From Hyphomicrobiales bacterium (GTDB lineage: Bacteria > Pseudomonadota > Alphaproteobacteria > Rhizobiales > Rhizobiaceae): a DNA stretch of 64,000 nucleotides. The notes beneath the pieces were generated by a model. It worked only from the letters and a program-made list of their open reading frames with translations. It was not told where the DNA came from and did not search any database. The translations under genes and the position numbers were made by a program. The stretch lies in NCBI GenBank assembly GCA_900468805.1, contig UEIF01000028.1, positions 29,842 through 93,841 of the forward strand, in the 5' to 3' direction. Of this stretch, positions 10,364 to 18,796 are shown one piece after another; position 1 is the stretch's first letter, and every line of letters begins with the position of its first letter.

Positions 10364-11671
10364 ATGATCCCTCGTTATTCCCGGCCCGAGATGGTCGCCA
10401 TCTGGTCTCCCGAAACCAAGTTCCGCATCTGGTTCGAGATCGAGGCCCATGCCTGCGACGCGCTGGCGGACCTCGGCGTGATCCCGAAGTCGGCGGCTGC
10501 CACCATCTGGGAAAAGGGCGGCAAGGCGACCTTCGACGTCGCCCGCATCGATGAGATCGAGGCCGTCACCAAGCATGACGTTATCGCCTTCCTGACCCAC
10601 CTTGCCGAAATCGTCGGCCCGGACGCCCGCTTCGTCCATCAGGGCATGACCTCGTCCGACGTGCTCGACACCACGTTCAACATCCAGCTCGTGCGCGCTG
10701 CCGATATTCTTCTTGCCGGCATGGACCGCGTTCTCACAGCGCTGAAGACGCGTGCCTTCGAGCACAAGGATACGATCCGCATCGGCCGCAGCCACGGCAT
10801 CCATGCCGAGCCGACGACAATGGGCCTGACTTTCGCGCGCTTCTATGCCGAGATGAGCCGCAACCGCGCCCGTCTGGTCGCTGCCCGTGCCGAAATCGCC
10901 ACGGGTGCCATCTCCGGCGCCGTCGGCACCTTCGCCAATATCGATCCGGTTGTCGAAGAGCATGTCTGCGCAGCCCTCGGCCTCGTTCCCGAGCCCGTCT
11001 CCACGCAGGTCATTCCGCGTGACCGCCATGCGATGTTCTTCGCCACCCTCGGTGTCATCGGCTCGTCGATCGAAAACGTCGCGACCGAAATTCGCCACAT
11101 GCAGCGCACCGAAGTGCTGGAAGCGGAAGAATACTTCTCGCCGGGCCAGAAGGGCTCGTCGGCCATGCCGCACAAGCGCAACCCGGTTCTCACCGAAAAC
11201 CTCACTGGCCTTGCCCGCCTTGTGCGCATGTCGGTGGTACCGGCCATGGAAAACGTGGCGCTCTGGCATGAGCGCGACATCAGCCATTCGAGCGTCGAGC
11301 GCGCTATCGGCCCCGACACGACCGTTACCCTCGATTTCGCGCTGAACCGTCTGGCCGGCGTGGTCGAAAAGCTCGTAGTCTATCCCGAGAACATGGAAAA
11401 GAACCTCAACAAGTTCCGTGGCCTCGTACATTCGCAGCGCGTTCTCCTGGCGCTGACCCAGGCCGGCGTCTCCCGCGAGGACGCCTACCGCCTCGTCCAG
11501 CGCAACGCCATGAAGGTCTGGGAACAGGGCAAGGATTTTCTGGAAGAACTGCTCGCCGATGCCGAGGTCCGCGCCGCGCTTTCTGAAGAAGACATTCGGG
11601 AGAAGTTCGACCTTGGCTATCATACGAAGCATGTCGACACGATCTTCCGCCGCGTCTTCGGCGAAGCGTAA
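10364..11671 (+). CDS. purB: Adenylosuccinate lyase
   Basis: A 435-residue fumarase/aspartase-superfamily enzyme that splits SAICAR to AICAR and adenylosuccinate to AMP. The superfamily signature GSSAMPHKRNP lies at about residues 264-274. Also visible are the N-terminal MIPRYSRPEMVAIWS, the substrate loop QGMTSSDVLDTTFN and the catalytic His region IRIGRSHGIHAEPTT. The length is normal. It lies about 4.8 kb before purC, so the purine genes are clustered but purB is not in the same operon. Confidence 0.97.
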   Translation: MIPRYSRPEMVAIWSPETKFRIWFEIEAHACDALADLGVIPKSAAATIWEKGGKATFDVARIDEIEAVTKHDVIAFLTHLAEIVGPDARFVHQGMTSSDVLDTTFNIQLVRAADILLAGMDRVLTALKTRAFEHKDTIRIGRSHGIHAEPTTMGLTFARFYAEMSRNRARLVAARAEIATGAISGAVGTFANIDPVVEEHVCAALGLVPEPVSTQVIPRDRHAMFFATLGVIGSSIENVATEIRHMQRTEVLEAEEYFSPGQKGSSAMPHKRNPVLTENLTGLARLVRMSVVPAMENVALWHERDISHSSVERAIGPDTTVTLDFALNRLAGVVEKLVVYPENMEKNLNKFRGLVHSQRVLLALTQAGVSREDAYRLVQRNAMKVWEQGKDFLEELLADAEVRAALSEEDIREKFDLGYHTKHVDTIFRRVFGEA

Positions 11672-11716
11672 TCGCTGCAAGATATCCCTTGAAACGGCGC
11701 CCATGAGGCGCCGTTT

Positions 11717-12187
11717 TCATTTCCGCTTGCGCTGCGTGGAAGCCACCGGCGTCTTGCGCTTTCTCGACTCGCGTTTTGCAGGTGATGTATCGGCCGGCTC
11801 GTCCGATATCTCGCAGGCCTCTGTCTCACCCTTGCCTTTAGCCGCTTTGGCCACCAGTTGGTCGAGATGCTTGAGGTCTTCTTCATCGAGATTTTCGATG
11901 CCGATGAAGCGGTTCTCCGCATGGCTGGTGAGGATGATCTCATTGAGCTTTGCCTGGATGGCCCGCGTATCGCGTGTCTGCGCATTCTGCAGCACGAAGA
12001 CCATCAGGAAGGTGATGATCGTCGTGCCGGTATTGATCACCAGCTGCCAGGTTTCCGAGTAGTCGAAGACAGGGCCGAGAGCAGCCCAGATGATCACGGC
12101 GATGAGCGCCAGAATGAAGGTCACCGGCTTGCCCGCCCACTCCGATATCTTGGTCGCGAAGTGGGCAAACACGTGGCGTATGGTCAC
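11717..12187 (-). CDS. Low-affinity iron permease family protein
   Basis: A 156-residue membrane protein. The start is a GTG at 12187 with a strong Shine-Dalgarno (GGAGGA) seven bases upstream; the frame is open far upstream but that part is antisense to other sequence. Two membrane helices are visible, AGKPVTFILALIAVIIWAAL and WQLVINTGTTIITFLMVFVL, followed by QNAQTRDTRAIQAKLNE, a hallmark of PF04120. The C-terminal 40 residues are charged and basic (KRESRKRKTPVASTQRKRK). Despite the family name, iron transport is not proven for bacterial members. Confidence 0.82.
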   Translation of the reverse strand: MTIRHVFAHFATKISEWAGKPVTFILALIAVIIWAALGPVFDYSETWQLVINTGTTIITFLMVFVLQNAQTRDTRAIQAKLNEIILTSHAENRFIGIENLDEEDLKHLDQLVAKAAKGKGETEACEISDEPADTSPAKRESRKRKTPVASTQRKRK

Positions 12188-12262
12188 CTTGAAATCCTCC
12201 TCAGAAGTCGGCGCAAGACAAACTCCATGCAAGGTTCCGAGGTTCCAGAGTGCAGTGAATTT

Positions 12263-12298
12263 CCGGGGGGCATCGTGGAAATTCGCGATACCCCCCGG
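12263..12298 (-). terminator. Hairpin between DUF2189 gene and iron-permease-like gene
   Basis: Arms 12263-12275 and 12286-12298 pair over 13 positions around a 10-base loop. The single non-Watson-Crick position is A.C if read from the plus strand but G.U in the minus-strand transcript. That fits a hairpin working in the minus transcript just after the DUF2189 stop. There is no U-run, so it may be an RNA-stabilising or attenuating structure and not a full terminator. Confidence 0.5.
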
Positions 12299-12309
12299 GA
12301 TTGCTGCCG

Positions 12310-13113
12310 TCACATGGCTTCGCGGGCAATCAGCTTCCGGTAGAGATGCCAGGTCGCATGGCCGAGGATGGGAATGACGAGTGCGAGGCCGACAAAGAGC
12401 GGGATTGTGCCGATGACGAGCGATGCGGCAACGATCAGGCCCCAGAGCAATACCGGTACCGGATTGATGAAGGTTGCGCGGATCGAGGCGACCATCGCGG
12501 CCACCGCCCCGCAATCCCTGTCGAGCAGCATCGGGAAAGTCACGACGGTGATCGCCAGAACGACGAAAGCAAAGCCGAGGCCGACCAGATTGCCCCACAG
12601 GATGAGCTGCATGCCTTCCGGCGTACTGAACACTTGCTGCAGGAAGAGCGACATGGAGCGCGGGAAGACTTCGCCGAGAAGCCCCGCATAGATGGTTTGC
12701 GCCGTGACCAGCCAGACGGTGAAGATCCCGAACAGCAGGAGGCCGACGGCGATGATGGACGGCAAAGCCGGCGAGTGGCGCACGTCGAGTGCATGCGTCC
12801 AGGAGGAATCGAGTCCGGCTTCGCGCCGGCGGCTGATTTCGTAGAGGCCGATCGCGGCGATCGGGCCGATCAGCACGAAGCCCGACATAAGCGGAAAGAT
12901 CATCGGTGCAAGATTGGCGCCCGAACTCAGCATCGTCAGGAAGATGCCGGCGATCGGATACATGAGACACAGGAAAACATAATGCGAAGGCTTCTCGCGG
13001 AAATCCTCGAAACCGAGCCTGAGCGCGTCGAAGACGTCGGCTATGGTGATCTTATTGACCACGGGCCGTGCGAAGCTCTCGCCAGCGCCCGTCATGACAT
13101 GAAATGTCGTCAT
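12310..13113 (-). CDS. DUF2189 integral membrane protein
   Basis: A 267-residue protein with about six membrane helices, matching the DUF2189 family: KITIADVFDALRLGFEDF, HYVFLCLMYPIAGIFLTML, PLMSGFVLIGPIAAIGLYEI, then a pair of long hydrophobic segments and a C-terminal FVGLALVIPILGHATWHLYR. The start at 13113 has GAGGAGGAG upstream and fits better than the longer frame from 13200. The function is unknown. It precedes the iron-permease-like gene on the same strand, separated by a hairpin. Confidence 0.78.
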   Translation of the reverse strand: MTTFHVMTGAGESFARPVVNKITIADVFDALRLGFEDFREKPSHYVFLCLMYPIAGIFLTMLSSGANLAPMIFPLMSGFVLIGPIAAIGLYEISRRREAGLDSSWTHALDVRHSPALPSIIAVGLLLFGIFTVWLVTAQTIYAGLLGEVFPRSMSLFLQQVFSTPEGMQLILWGNLVGLGFAFVVLAITVVTFPMLLDRDCGAVAAMVASIRATFINPVPVLLWGLIVAASLVIGTIPLFVGLALVIPILGHATWHLYRKLIAREAM

Positions 13114-13273
13114 GGCTTTCTCCTCCTCAGCCAAGATGAGCCGGAGGCGATGTGTCGGCAACAAGGGGCCGACACGAGAACGCAACCGGCAGACAGCCAC
13201 TGTAGCAAATTTTTTGAGCTAAGTCGCTCTTTCCCTTGACATCGCAGTTACGCTTTCTCACATCGGCGGCACC

Positions 13274-13828
13274 ATGAAAGCTTCAGACGCAGATATCCTC
13301 ATCATTCCCGGCTATACCAATTCCGGTCCCGACCACTGGCAGACCCGCTGGGAAGCAAAACTCAGCACGGCGCGACGCGTCGAGCAGGCGGAATGGTCGA
13401 AGCCCGTGCGCGACGACTGGACCGCCCGCATCGCCGAAGCGGTGAATGCCAGCACACGCCCCGTCGTGCTCATCGCCCATTCCCTTGGCGTGCCCTCGGT
13501 GATCCATGCCATCCCGCTGTTTCAGAAGCGCGTTGCCGGCGCCTTCTTCGTGGCGCCCCCCGATGTCGCCAATCCTGATATCCGCCCGAAGCATCTGATG
13601 ACCTTCGGCCCCTACCCGCGCGATCCGCTGCCCTTCCCCTCGATTACGGTCGCCAGCCGCAACGATCCCTTCGGCACCTATGAGCATGCCGACGATATCG
13701 CCAACAGCTGGGGTTCCTTCCTGGTGGATGCCGGCGAGTCCGGTCACATCAACTCGGAATCCGGTCACGGCCCGTGGCCGGAGGGCACGATGGTCTTTGC
13801 CCAGTTTCTCAGTCGCTTGCCCGGCTGA
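13274..13828 (+). CDS. RBBP9/YdeN-family alpha/beta hydrolase
   Basis: A 184-residue serine hydrolase of the RBBP9/YdeN family. ILIIPGYTNSGPDHWQTRWE is the characteristic N-terminus. The nucleophile elbow is AHSLG, and the remaining triad members appear to be Asp in SRNDPFGTYEHA and His in ESGHINSESGHG. The substrate is unknown; the family acts on small esters or peptides. It is a single gene with its own promoter region between the DUF2189 gene (divergent) and the GGDEF-EAL gene. Confidence 0.87.
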   Translation: MKASDADILIIPGYTNSGPDHWQTRWEAKLSTARRVEQAEWSKPVRDDWTARIAEAVNASTRPVVLIAHSLGVPSVIHAIPLFQKRVAGAFFVAPPDVANPDIRPKHLMTFGPYPRDPLPFPSITVASRNDPFGTYEHADDIANSWGSFLVDAGESGHINSESGHGPWPEGTMVFAQFLSRLPG

Positions 13829-13860
13829 GAAACCGGAATATCGGGGGTTTCCAGAGAATT

Positions 13861-13872
13861 AAGCGATCGCTT
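13861..13872. promoter_or_regulatory. 12-bp perfect palindrome upstream of GGDEF-EAL gene
   Basis: AAGCGATCGCTT is a perfect 12-base palindrome in the 106-base gap, 63 bases before the GTG start. The flanks are AT-rich and promoter-like. It may be an operator, but no regulator can be named. Confidence 0.3.
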
Positions 13873-13934
13873 TCTAAGTATTTCTTAATGGAAAGACCGC
13901 AGACTGCGCACACGCCAGAATAGCGAGAGCGCCC

Positions 13935-16238
13935 GTGAAGCAAAGCCAGTCGCCCAAAACCGCCGCCGATATCAGTCGCGACGAACCGGCGGCCGATGGG
14001 TTCGCAAGCTACACCGATGATTCCGACATCGCCGAGCGTGAAAGCCGCTGGAACTATGCGCTGGTCGGTTCCGGCCTCGGCGTCTGGGATCACAATTATC
14101 GCCTCGACAAGAAATATTATTCCCAGACATGGAAGAACATCCGCGGCATGGCCCCGCATGAGGAAGCGGATGGCGACTACGAAGCTTGGCTGCAGCTCGT
14201 ACATCCTGATGACCGTGATTTTGTCGTCGAGGCGATAGAGCGCCAAAACGCCGGCGATCCGAATTGTCACGTCTTCCAGTATCGCGAGCGCCATAAGGAC
14301 GGACATTGGGTCTGGATCGAATGCCGAGGGGCGCCTGTCGAATGGGATGAGAATGGCGCTGCACAGCGCGTCGTGGGCACGGATACCGATATTACCATCC
14401 GCAAGGAGACCGAGGAGATGCTGTCTCAGCTCTCCCGCCGTCTCGATCTTGCTCTGCAGATCAGCGATATCGGCGTCTTCGAAGCCGACATCGATCATCG
14501 CACCGTCGAATGGGACGATCGCCTCATCGCGATCTACGGCATGAAGGGCCTCGATCGTCACGCTGCCGCCGCTGCGTGGCCGGATGCGATCCATCCCGAT
14601 GATCGCGAGCGCGTGCTCGGCACCGTCGAGAGCAATGTCCGAGACGAGATGCCCTTTCACCAAGAATTCCGCATCATCCGGGGGGATGGCGCTGAGCGCA
14701 TCATCCGCGCCCGCGCTGCCTTCTTCGTCGATGGCAACGGTTGCCGGCGGTTGATCGGCGCCAACTGGGACGTAACGGACGAAGTGGCGCTGCGCAACGA
14801 ACTGCAGCGAGCCAAGGATCTCGCCGAAGCACGCAACAAGCAGCTCGAAGCCGCCAAGGAAAGCATCGAGCATCTGGCGTTCCATGATTATCTGACCGGC
14901 CTGCCGAACCGCCGCTATCTCGACAAGATGCTGGAGGAGCGCTCCACCCAGTGCCGCGAGGAAGGCCTGGCGCTCGCCATCCTTCATATCGATCTCGACC
15001 GCTTCAAGCAGATCAATGATACGCTCGGCCACCGCGCCGGCGACCATATGCTGAAACATGCCGCCCGGGTATTGCGCGACTCCATTCGCGCCACTGATTT
15101 CGTCGCGCGCATCGGCGGCGATGAATTCGTCGTCCTCTGCATCGTCGATACCGCCTCGAAGAAGATCGCCACCGTCGCCGAACGCATCATCCGCGAGCTG
15201 CGCAAACCCATCAAATATGAGGGGCATGATTGCCGCTTCGGCGCCAGCATCGGCATCGCCATCGACAGCGGCCCGAAGCTCGATGAAAAGCAGCTTCTCC
15301 TCAATGCCGATATCGCGCTCTACCGGGCCAAGGGCTCCGGCCGCAACCGCCACGAATTCTTCTCGAATGCCGCGCGCCGCACGATCCTGACGGCCAAGCG
15401 CCTAGCTGACGAAATCCTGATCGGCCTGGAGCGCAGCGAATTCGTGCCCTTCTATCAGCCGCAATTCGATGCCCGCACGCTCGATATCGCCGGCATCGAG
15501 ACGCTGGCCCGCTGGCAGCATCCCGAACACGGCCTGCTGGCCCCGGATCGTTTCCTCGACATTGCCGAAGACCTCGACGTCGTCTCGACCATCGATGCCT
15601 TGATCCTCGAACGGGCGATCGCCGATCGGAAGGTCTGGGTCCGCGAAGGCTTCGCCATTCCCCGCATCTCGGTCAATGTCTCCGGCCGGAGACTGTCCGA
15701 TCCGCAGCTCGGCAAGAAGCTGCGTTCGCTGAAGATCGAGCCCGGCACGATCTCATTCGAGCTTCTGGAATCCATCTCGCTCGACGATTGCGACGAGGCG
15801 GTGACCGCAAATCTGAAGAAGCTGAAGAAGCTCGGCATCGACATCGAAGTCGATGATTTCGGCACCGGCCATGCCTCGATCGTCAGCCTGCTGCGGCTGA
15901 GCCCGAAGACGCTGAAGATCGATCGCGAATTGATCAGCCGGCTGCCGCAATCGGCCGAGCAGCGCAAGCTCGTGCGCTCCATCATCGAAATAGGCCGCTC
16001 GCTGAACATTCTCGTCACCGCCGAAGGTGTGGAGACCACCGATCACGTCCGTATCCTGCAGGAGCTTGGTTGCGACATGCTGCAGGGCTATGCTCTCGCC
16101 CGGCCGATGCCTGCCATGCAGATCCCCGCGTTCATCCGCAGCGGAAGCTGGCGGCAGCCGGAGGGTGCGGCCCGCGCGCTGCAGACGGATCTGCGACTTT
16201 CCGTCGACCGGCCCATCTCCAAAACAGCCTCCAGATAA
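13935..16238 (+). CDS. PAS-PAS-GGDEF-EAL cyclic di-GMP turnover protein
   Basis: A 767-residue cytoplasmic protein starting at GTG. Two PAS/PAC modules occupy about residues 40-290 (WNYALVGSGLGVWDHNY, HPDDRDFVVEAIERQNAG and a second HPDDRERVLGTVESNV). The GGDEF domain has an intact RIGGDEF at about residue 394, and RATD five residues before GGDEF matches the inhibitory I-site. The phosphodiesterase domain has ETL in place of EAL (GIETLARWQHPEHG), with DDFGTG retained. It could both make and degrade c-di-GMP in response to a PAS signal. No transmembrane segment is present. Confidence 0.92.
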   Translation: MKQSQSPKTAADISRDEPAADGFASYTDDSDIAERESRWNYALVGSGLGVWDHNYRLDKKYYSQTWKNIRGMAPHEEADGDYEAWLQLVHPDDRDFVVEAIERQNAGDPNCHVFQYRERHKDGHWVWIECRGAPVEWDENGAAQRVVGTDTDITIRKETEEMLSQLSRRLDLALQISDIGVFEADIDHRTVEWDDRLIAIYGMKGLDRHAAAAAWPDAIHPDDRERVLGTVESNVRDEMPFHQEFRIIRGDGAERIIRARAAFFVDGNGCRRLIGANWDVTDEVALRNELQRAKDLAEARNKQLEAAKESIEHLAFHDYLTGLPNRRYLDKMLEERSTQCREEGLALAILHIDLDRFKQINDTLGHRAGDHMLKHAARVLRDSIRATDFVARIGGDEFVVLCIVDTASKKIATVAERIIRELRKPIKYEGHDCRFGASIGIAIDSGPKLDEKQLLLNADIALYRAKGSGRNRHEFFSNAARRTILTAKRLADEILIGLERSEFVPFYQPQFDARTLDIAGIETLARWQHPEHGLLAPDRFLDIAEDLDVVSTIDALILERAIADRKVWVREGFAIPRISVNVSGRRLSDPQLGKKLRSLKIEPGTISFELLESISLDDCDEAVTANLKKLKKLGIDIEVDDFGTGHASIVSLLRLSPKTLKIDRELISRLPQSAEQRKLVRSIIEIGRSLNILVTAEGVETTDHVRILQELGCDMLQGYALARPMPAMQIPAFIRSGSWRQPEGAARALQTDLRLSVDRPISKTASR

Positions 16239-16468
16239 ACACCTGTATAACCCCTCCGAGATTTTGCCTTCATTTCACCGTAAACAAAAAGGCGGTAGTC
16301 TTCCCTTGCGAAGACATTCGATTCTCTTTGCGGTTTTCCGCGCAGGGCCGGAAACCGGGGAAGGAGTGACAGGCGGATTGTGAAACTCTCTCTTTTCCTT
16401 TAAGGGGACGCCACGAGATCGATCCACGCGCGCTATCCCAAGAGCGCCAACAGCAGAGAATAACGACT

Positions 16469-17233
16469 ATGAACCGTCGCCGCCGTATCTACGAGGGCAA
16501 GGCAAAGATTCTGTATGAAGGGCCTGAACCGGGTACGCTGATCCAGTTCTTCAAGGACGATGCCACTGCTTTCAACAAGAAGAAGCACGAAGTCATTGAT
16601 GGCAAGGGCGTCCTCAACAACCGTATTTCTGAATATATTTTCAGCCATCTGAACAACATCGGCATTCCCACCCACTTCATCCGCCGGCTCAACATGCGCG
16701 AGCAGCTGATCAAGGAAGTGGAGATGATCCCGCTTGAGATCGTCGTGCGCAATGTCGCCGCCGGCTCGCTCGCCAAGCGCCTCGGCATCGAGGAAGGCGT
16801 GGTCCTGCCGCGTTCGATCATCGAGTTCTATTACAAGTCCGATACGCTCGAGGACCCGATGGTCTCCGAAGAGCATATCACCGCTTTCGGCTGGGCCAAC
16901 CCGGCAGAGCTCGACGACATCATGGCGCTCGCCATCCGTGTCAACGACTTCATGACCGGCCTTTTCCTCGGCGTCGGCATCCAGCTCGTCGATTTCAAGA
17001 TCGAATGCGGCCGCCTCTTCGAGGGCGACATGATGCGCATCATCCTGGCCGACGAAATCTCGCCGGATAGCTGCCGTCTCTGGGATATCGAGACCCGCAA
17101 GAAGATGGACAAGGACCTCTTCCGCCGCGATCTCGGCGGATTGCTGGAAGCCTATTCGGAAGTCGCGCGCCGTCTCGGCATCATCAATGAAAACGAGCCC
17201 GTGCGCGGCACGGGTCCCGTTCTGGTCAAGTAA
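16469..17233 (+). CDS. purC: SAICAR synthetase (phosphoribosylaminoimidazole-succinocarboxamide synthase)
   Basis: A 254-residue enzyme joining CAIR and aspartate with ATP to form SAICAR. The sequence shows RRRIYEGKAKILYEGPEP, DDATAFNKKKHEVIDGKG, PLEIVVRNVAAGSLAKRLG, LVDFKIECGRLFEG and LADEISPDSCRLWD, all standard PurC motifs. It begins the purC-purS-kptA-purQ run; the purS GTG follows after 15 bases. The roughly 230-base leader (16239-16468) contains one weak inverted repeat (16298-16315) but no recognisable riboswitch. Confidence 0.97.
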   Translation: MNRRRRIYEGKAKILYEGPEPGTLIQFFKDDATAFNKKKHEVIDGKGVLNNRISEYIFSHLNNIGIPTHFIRRLNMREQLIKEVEMIPLEIVVRNVAAGSLAKRLGIEEGVVLPRSIIEFYYKSDTLEDPMVSEEHITAFGWANPAELDDIMALAIRVNDFMTGLFLGVGIQLVDFKIECGRLFEGDMMRIILADEISPDSCRLWDIETRKKMDKDLFRRDLGGLLEAYSEVARRLGIINENEPVRGTGPVLVK

Positions 17234-17248
17234 AAGCAGGGAAAACAA

Positions 17249-17491
17249 GTGATCAAGGCTCGCGTCACCGTCACGCTGAAAAACGGCGTTCTCGATCCTC
17301 AGGGCAAGGCTATCGAAGGCGCGCTCGGCGCCCTCGGCTTCGGCGGCGTCGGCCATGTCCGCCAGGGCAAGGTCTTCGACCTGGAACTTGATGGTTCCGA
17401 CAAGGCCAAGGCCGAGACGGAACTCAAGGCCATGTGCGAGAAACTCCTCGCAAACACGGTCATCGAGAACTACGCGATCGCGATCGACTGA
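17249..17491 (+). CDS. purS: FGAM synthase subunit PurS
   Basis: An 80-residue protein that joins PurQ and the short-form PurL into the three-part formylglycinamidine ribonucleotide synthase. The pattern IKARVTVTLKNGVLDPQGKA and then ALGALGFGGVGHVRQGKVF is typical. The start is GTG with AGGGA upstream. It lies 15 bases after purC. A perfect GC-rich hairpin follows its stop, before kptA. Confidence 0.96.
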   Translation: MIKARVTVTLKNGVLDPQGKAIEGALGALGFGGVGHVRQGKVFDLELDGSDKAKAETELKAMCEKLLANTVIENYAIAID

Positions 17492-17500
17492 CGATCACAG

Positions 17501-17518
17501 GCCCGCCGTCCGGCGGGC
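17501..17518 (+). terminator. GC-rich hairpin between purS and kptA
   Basis: GCCCGCC (17501-17507) and GGCGGGC (17512-17518) form a perfect 7-bp stem with a 4-base loop, ending 17 bases before the kptA start. Only a short T-rich stretch follows, so it could act as a partial terminator or as an mRNA stability element that sets kptA-purQ expression below purC-purS. Confidence 0.5.
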
Positions 17519-17535
17519 TTTCAGGATTAGGCGGC

Positions 17536-18090
17536 ATGATCGAAACAAAGCTGGAGACGGAAGTCTCGAAATTCATGAGCTATGTTTTGCGCCATGCGCC
17601 GGAAGCCGCAGGCCTGACGCTTGATGCCGAAGGTTGGGTCCCCTTCGATGCGTTCGAGAAGGCGTTGATGTCGAGATACGACGTCTCTCGCGCCGATATT
17701 ATCGAAATCATCGAGAACAGTCCGAAGAAGCGCTTCGCCCTGGTCGATGACAGAATTCGCGCCAACCAGGGCCATAGCATCGGTGTCGATCTGGCATTGA
17801 AGGCGGTCGAGCCGCCGGCAGTCCTTTTTCATGGCACGTCGCTGGTGAACTGGCCCCTGATCGAGCGCGAAGGCCTGAAGAAGATGGAACGGCACCACGT
17901 TCATCTTTCTGATGATGTCGAAACGGCAAAGATCGTCGCAACGCGCCGCAAGGGCGACTATATCATCCTGCGTGTAGACGCAGCCCGCATGTTTTCAGAG
18001 GGCCATTCTTTCTTTGTCTCGGACAATGGAGTATGGCTCGCCGAAAGCGTTCCAGTTCAATATCTTTCGCCAAACGCGGGGACCTTATGA
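17536..18090 (+). CDS. kptA: RNA 2'-phosphotransferase (Tpt1/KptA family)
   Basis: A 184-residue protein of the Tpt1/KptA family, which removes an internal RNA 2'-phosphate using NAD+ and yields ADP-ribose 1'',2''-cyclic phosphate. The conserved elements are present: SYVLRHAPEAAGL (catalytic Arg-His), IRANQGHSIGVDL, VLFHGTS, RHHVHLSDDVETAKIVA and GVWLAESVPVQYL. Bacteria lack the tRNA-splicing pathway that generates this substrate, so its natural role is unclear. It sits between purS and purQ, and its TGA overlaps the purQ ATG by four bases, so its translation is coupled to PurQ. A longer frame exists upstream, but ATG 17536 begins the conserved domain. Confidence 0.92.
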   Translation: MIETKLETEVSKFMSYVLRHAPEAAGLTLDAEGWVPFDAFEKALMSRYDVSRADIIEIIENSPKKRFALVDDRIRANQGHSIGVDLALKAVEPPAVLFHGTSLVNWPLIEREGLKKMERHHVHLSDDVETAKIVATRRKGDYIILRVDAARMFSEGHSFFVSDNGVWLAESVPVQYLSPNAGTL

Positions 18091-18758
18091 AATCAGCCGT
18101 CGTTCAACTTCCGGGCCTCAACCGCGATCGCGACATGATCGCCGCTCTCACCAAGATCTCCGGTCAGCAGCCGGTGACGATCTGGCAGACGGAAACGGAA
18201 ATCCCTGACGTCGACCTGATCGTCATTCCCGGCGGGTTCTCCTATGGCGATTACCTGCGTTGCGGCGCGATTGCCGCGCGCATGCCCGTCATGCAGGCGA
18301 TCATCGAAAAGGCAAACCAGGGCGTGAAGGTTCTGGGTGTCTGCAACGGGTTCCAGATCCTCGTCGAGGCGGGCCTGCTGCCGGGCGCCCTGATGCGCAA
18401 TGCCTCGCTGAAATTCGTCTGCCGCGAAATCAAGCTCGAAGTCGTCAACGCCGAGACGGATTTCTCCCGTGCCTATGAAAAGGGCCAGATCATCCGCTGC
18501 CCGGTCGCCCATCACGACGGCAACTACTTTGCCGATGCCGAGACGCTCGCTGCCATCGAGGGCAACGGCCAGGTCGTCTTCCGCTATGCTGAAGGCACCA
18601 ATCCGAATGGTTCGGTCAACGACATTGCCGGCATCGTGAATGCCAAGGGCAATGTGCTCGGCATGATGCCGCATCCGGAAAATCTTATCGAAGCCGCCCA
18701 TGGCGGTTCGGATGGCCGCGGCCTCTTCGCCTCGGCGCTCGACGTCATCGCTGCCTGA
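18087..18758 (+). CDS. purQ: FGAM synthase glutaminase subunit PurQ
   Basis: A 223-residue class I glutamine amidotransferase subunit delivering ammonia to PurL. Visible are KSAVVQLPGLNRDRDMIAAL, VIPGGFSYGDYLRCGAIAA, LGVCNGFQILVEAGLLPGAL (nucleophile Cys in GVCNGF) and GMMPHPENLIEAAHGG (His and Glu of the triad). ATG 18087 overlaps the kptA stop. purL, the partner, is about 3.2 kb further on and not in the same operon. Confidence 0.97.
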   Translation: MKSAVVQLPGLNRDRDMIAALTKISGQQPVTIWQTETEIPDVDLIVIPGGFSYGDYLRCGAIAARMPVMQAIIEKANQGVKVLGVCNGFQILVEAGLLPGALMRNASLKFVCREIKLEVVNAETDFSRAYEKGQIIRCPVAHHDGNYFADAETLAAIEGNGQVVFRYAEGTNPNGSVNDIAGIVNAKGNVLGMMPHPENLIEAAHGGSDGRGLFASALDVIAA

Positions 18759-18796
18759 TTAGGCGGCCCGTTCGCCGGACCACTGGAGCAAGCTGA

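Noticed and set aside
10208..11704. A 498-codon open frame on the minus strand across purB
   Set aside because: It is exactly antisense to the well-supported purB and has no recognisable protein features; such mirrors are common in high-GC genes.
11717..12970. One long minus-strand gene running through the iron-permease-like gene and most of the DUF2189 gene
   Set aside because: Only the last 156 codons have a recognisable domain, and GTG 12187 with GGAGGA gives a proper start; the rest overlaps a better gene in another frame.
16239..16468. A riboswitch in the purC leader
   Set aside because: Only a weak 6-bp inverted repeat (16298-16315) was seen; no known purine, PRPP or ppGpp riboswitch core is visible.
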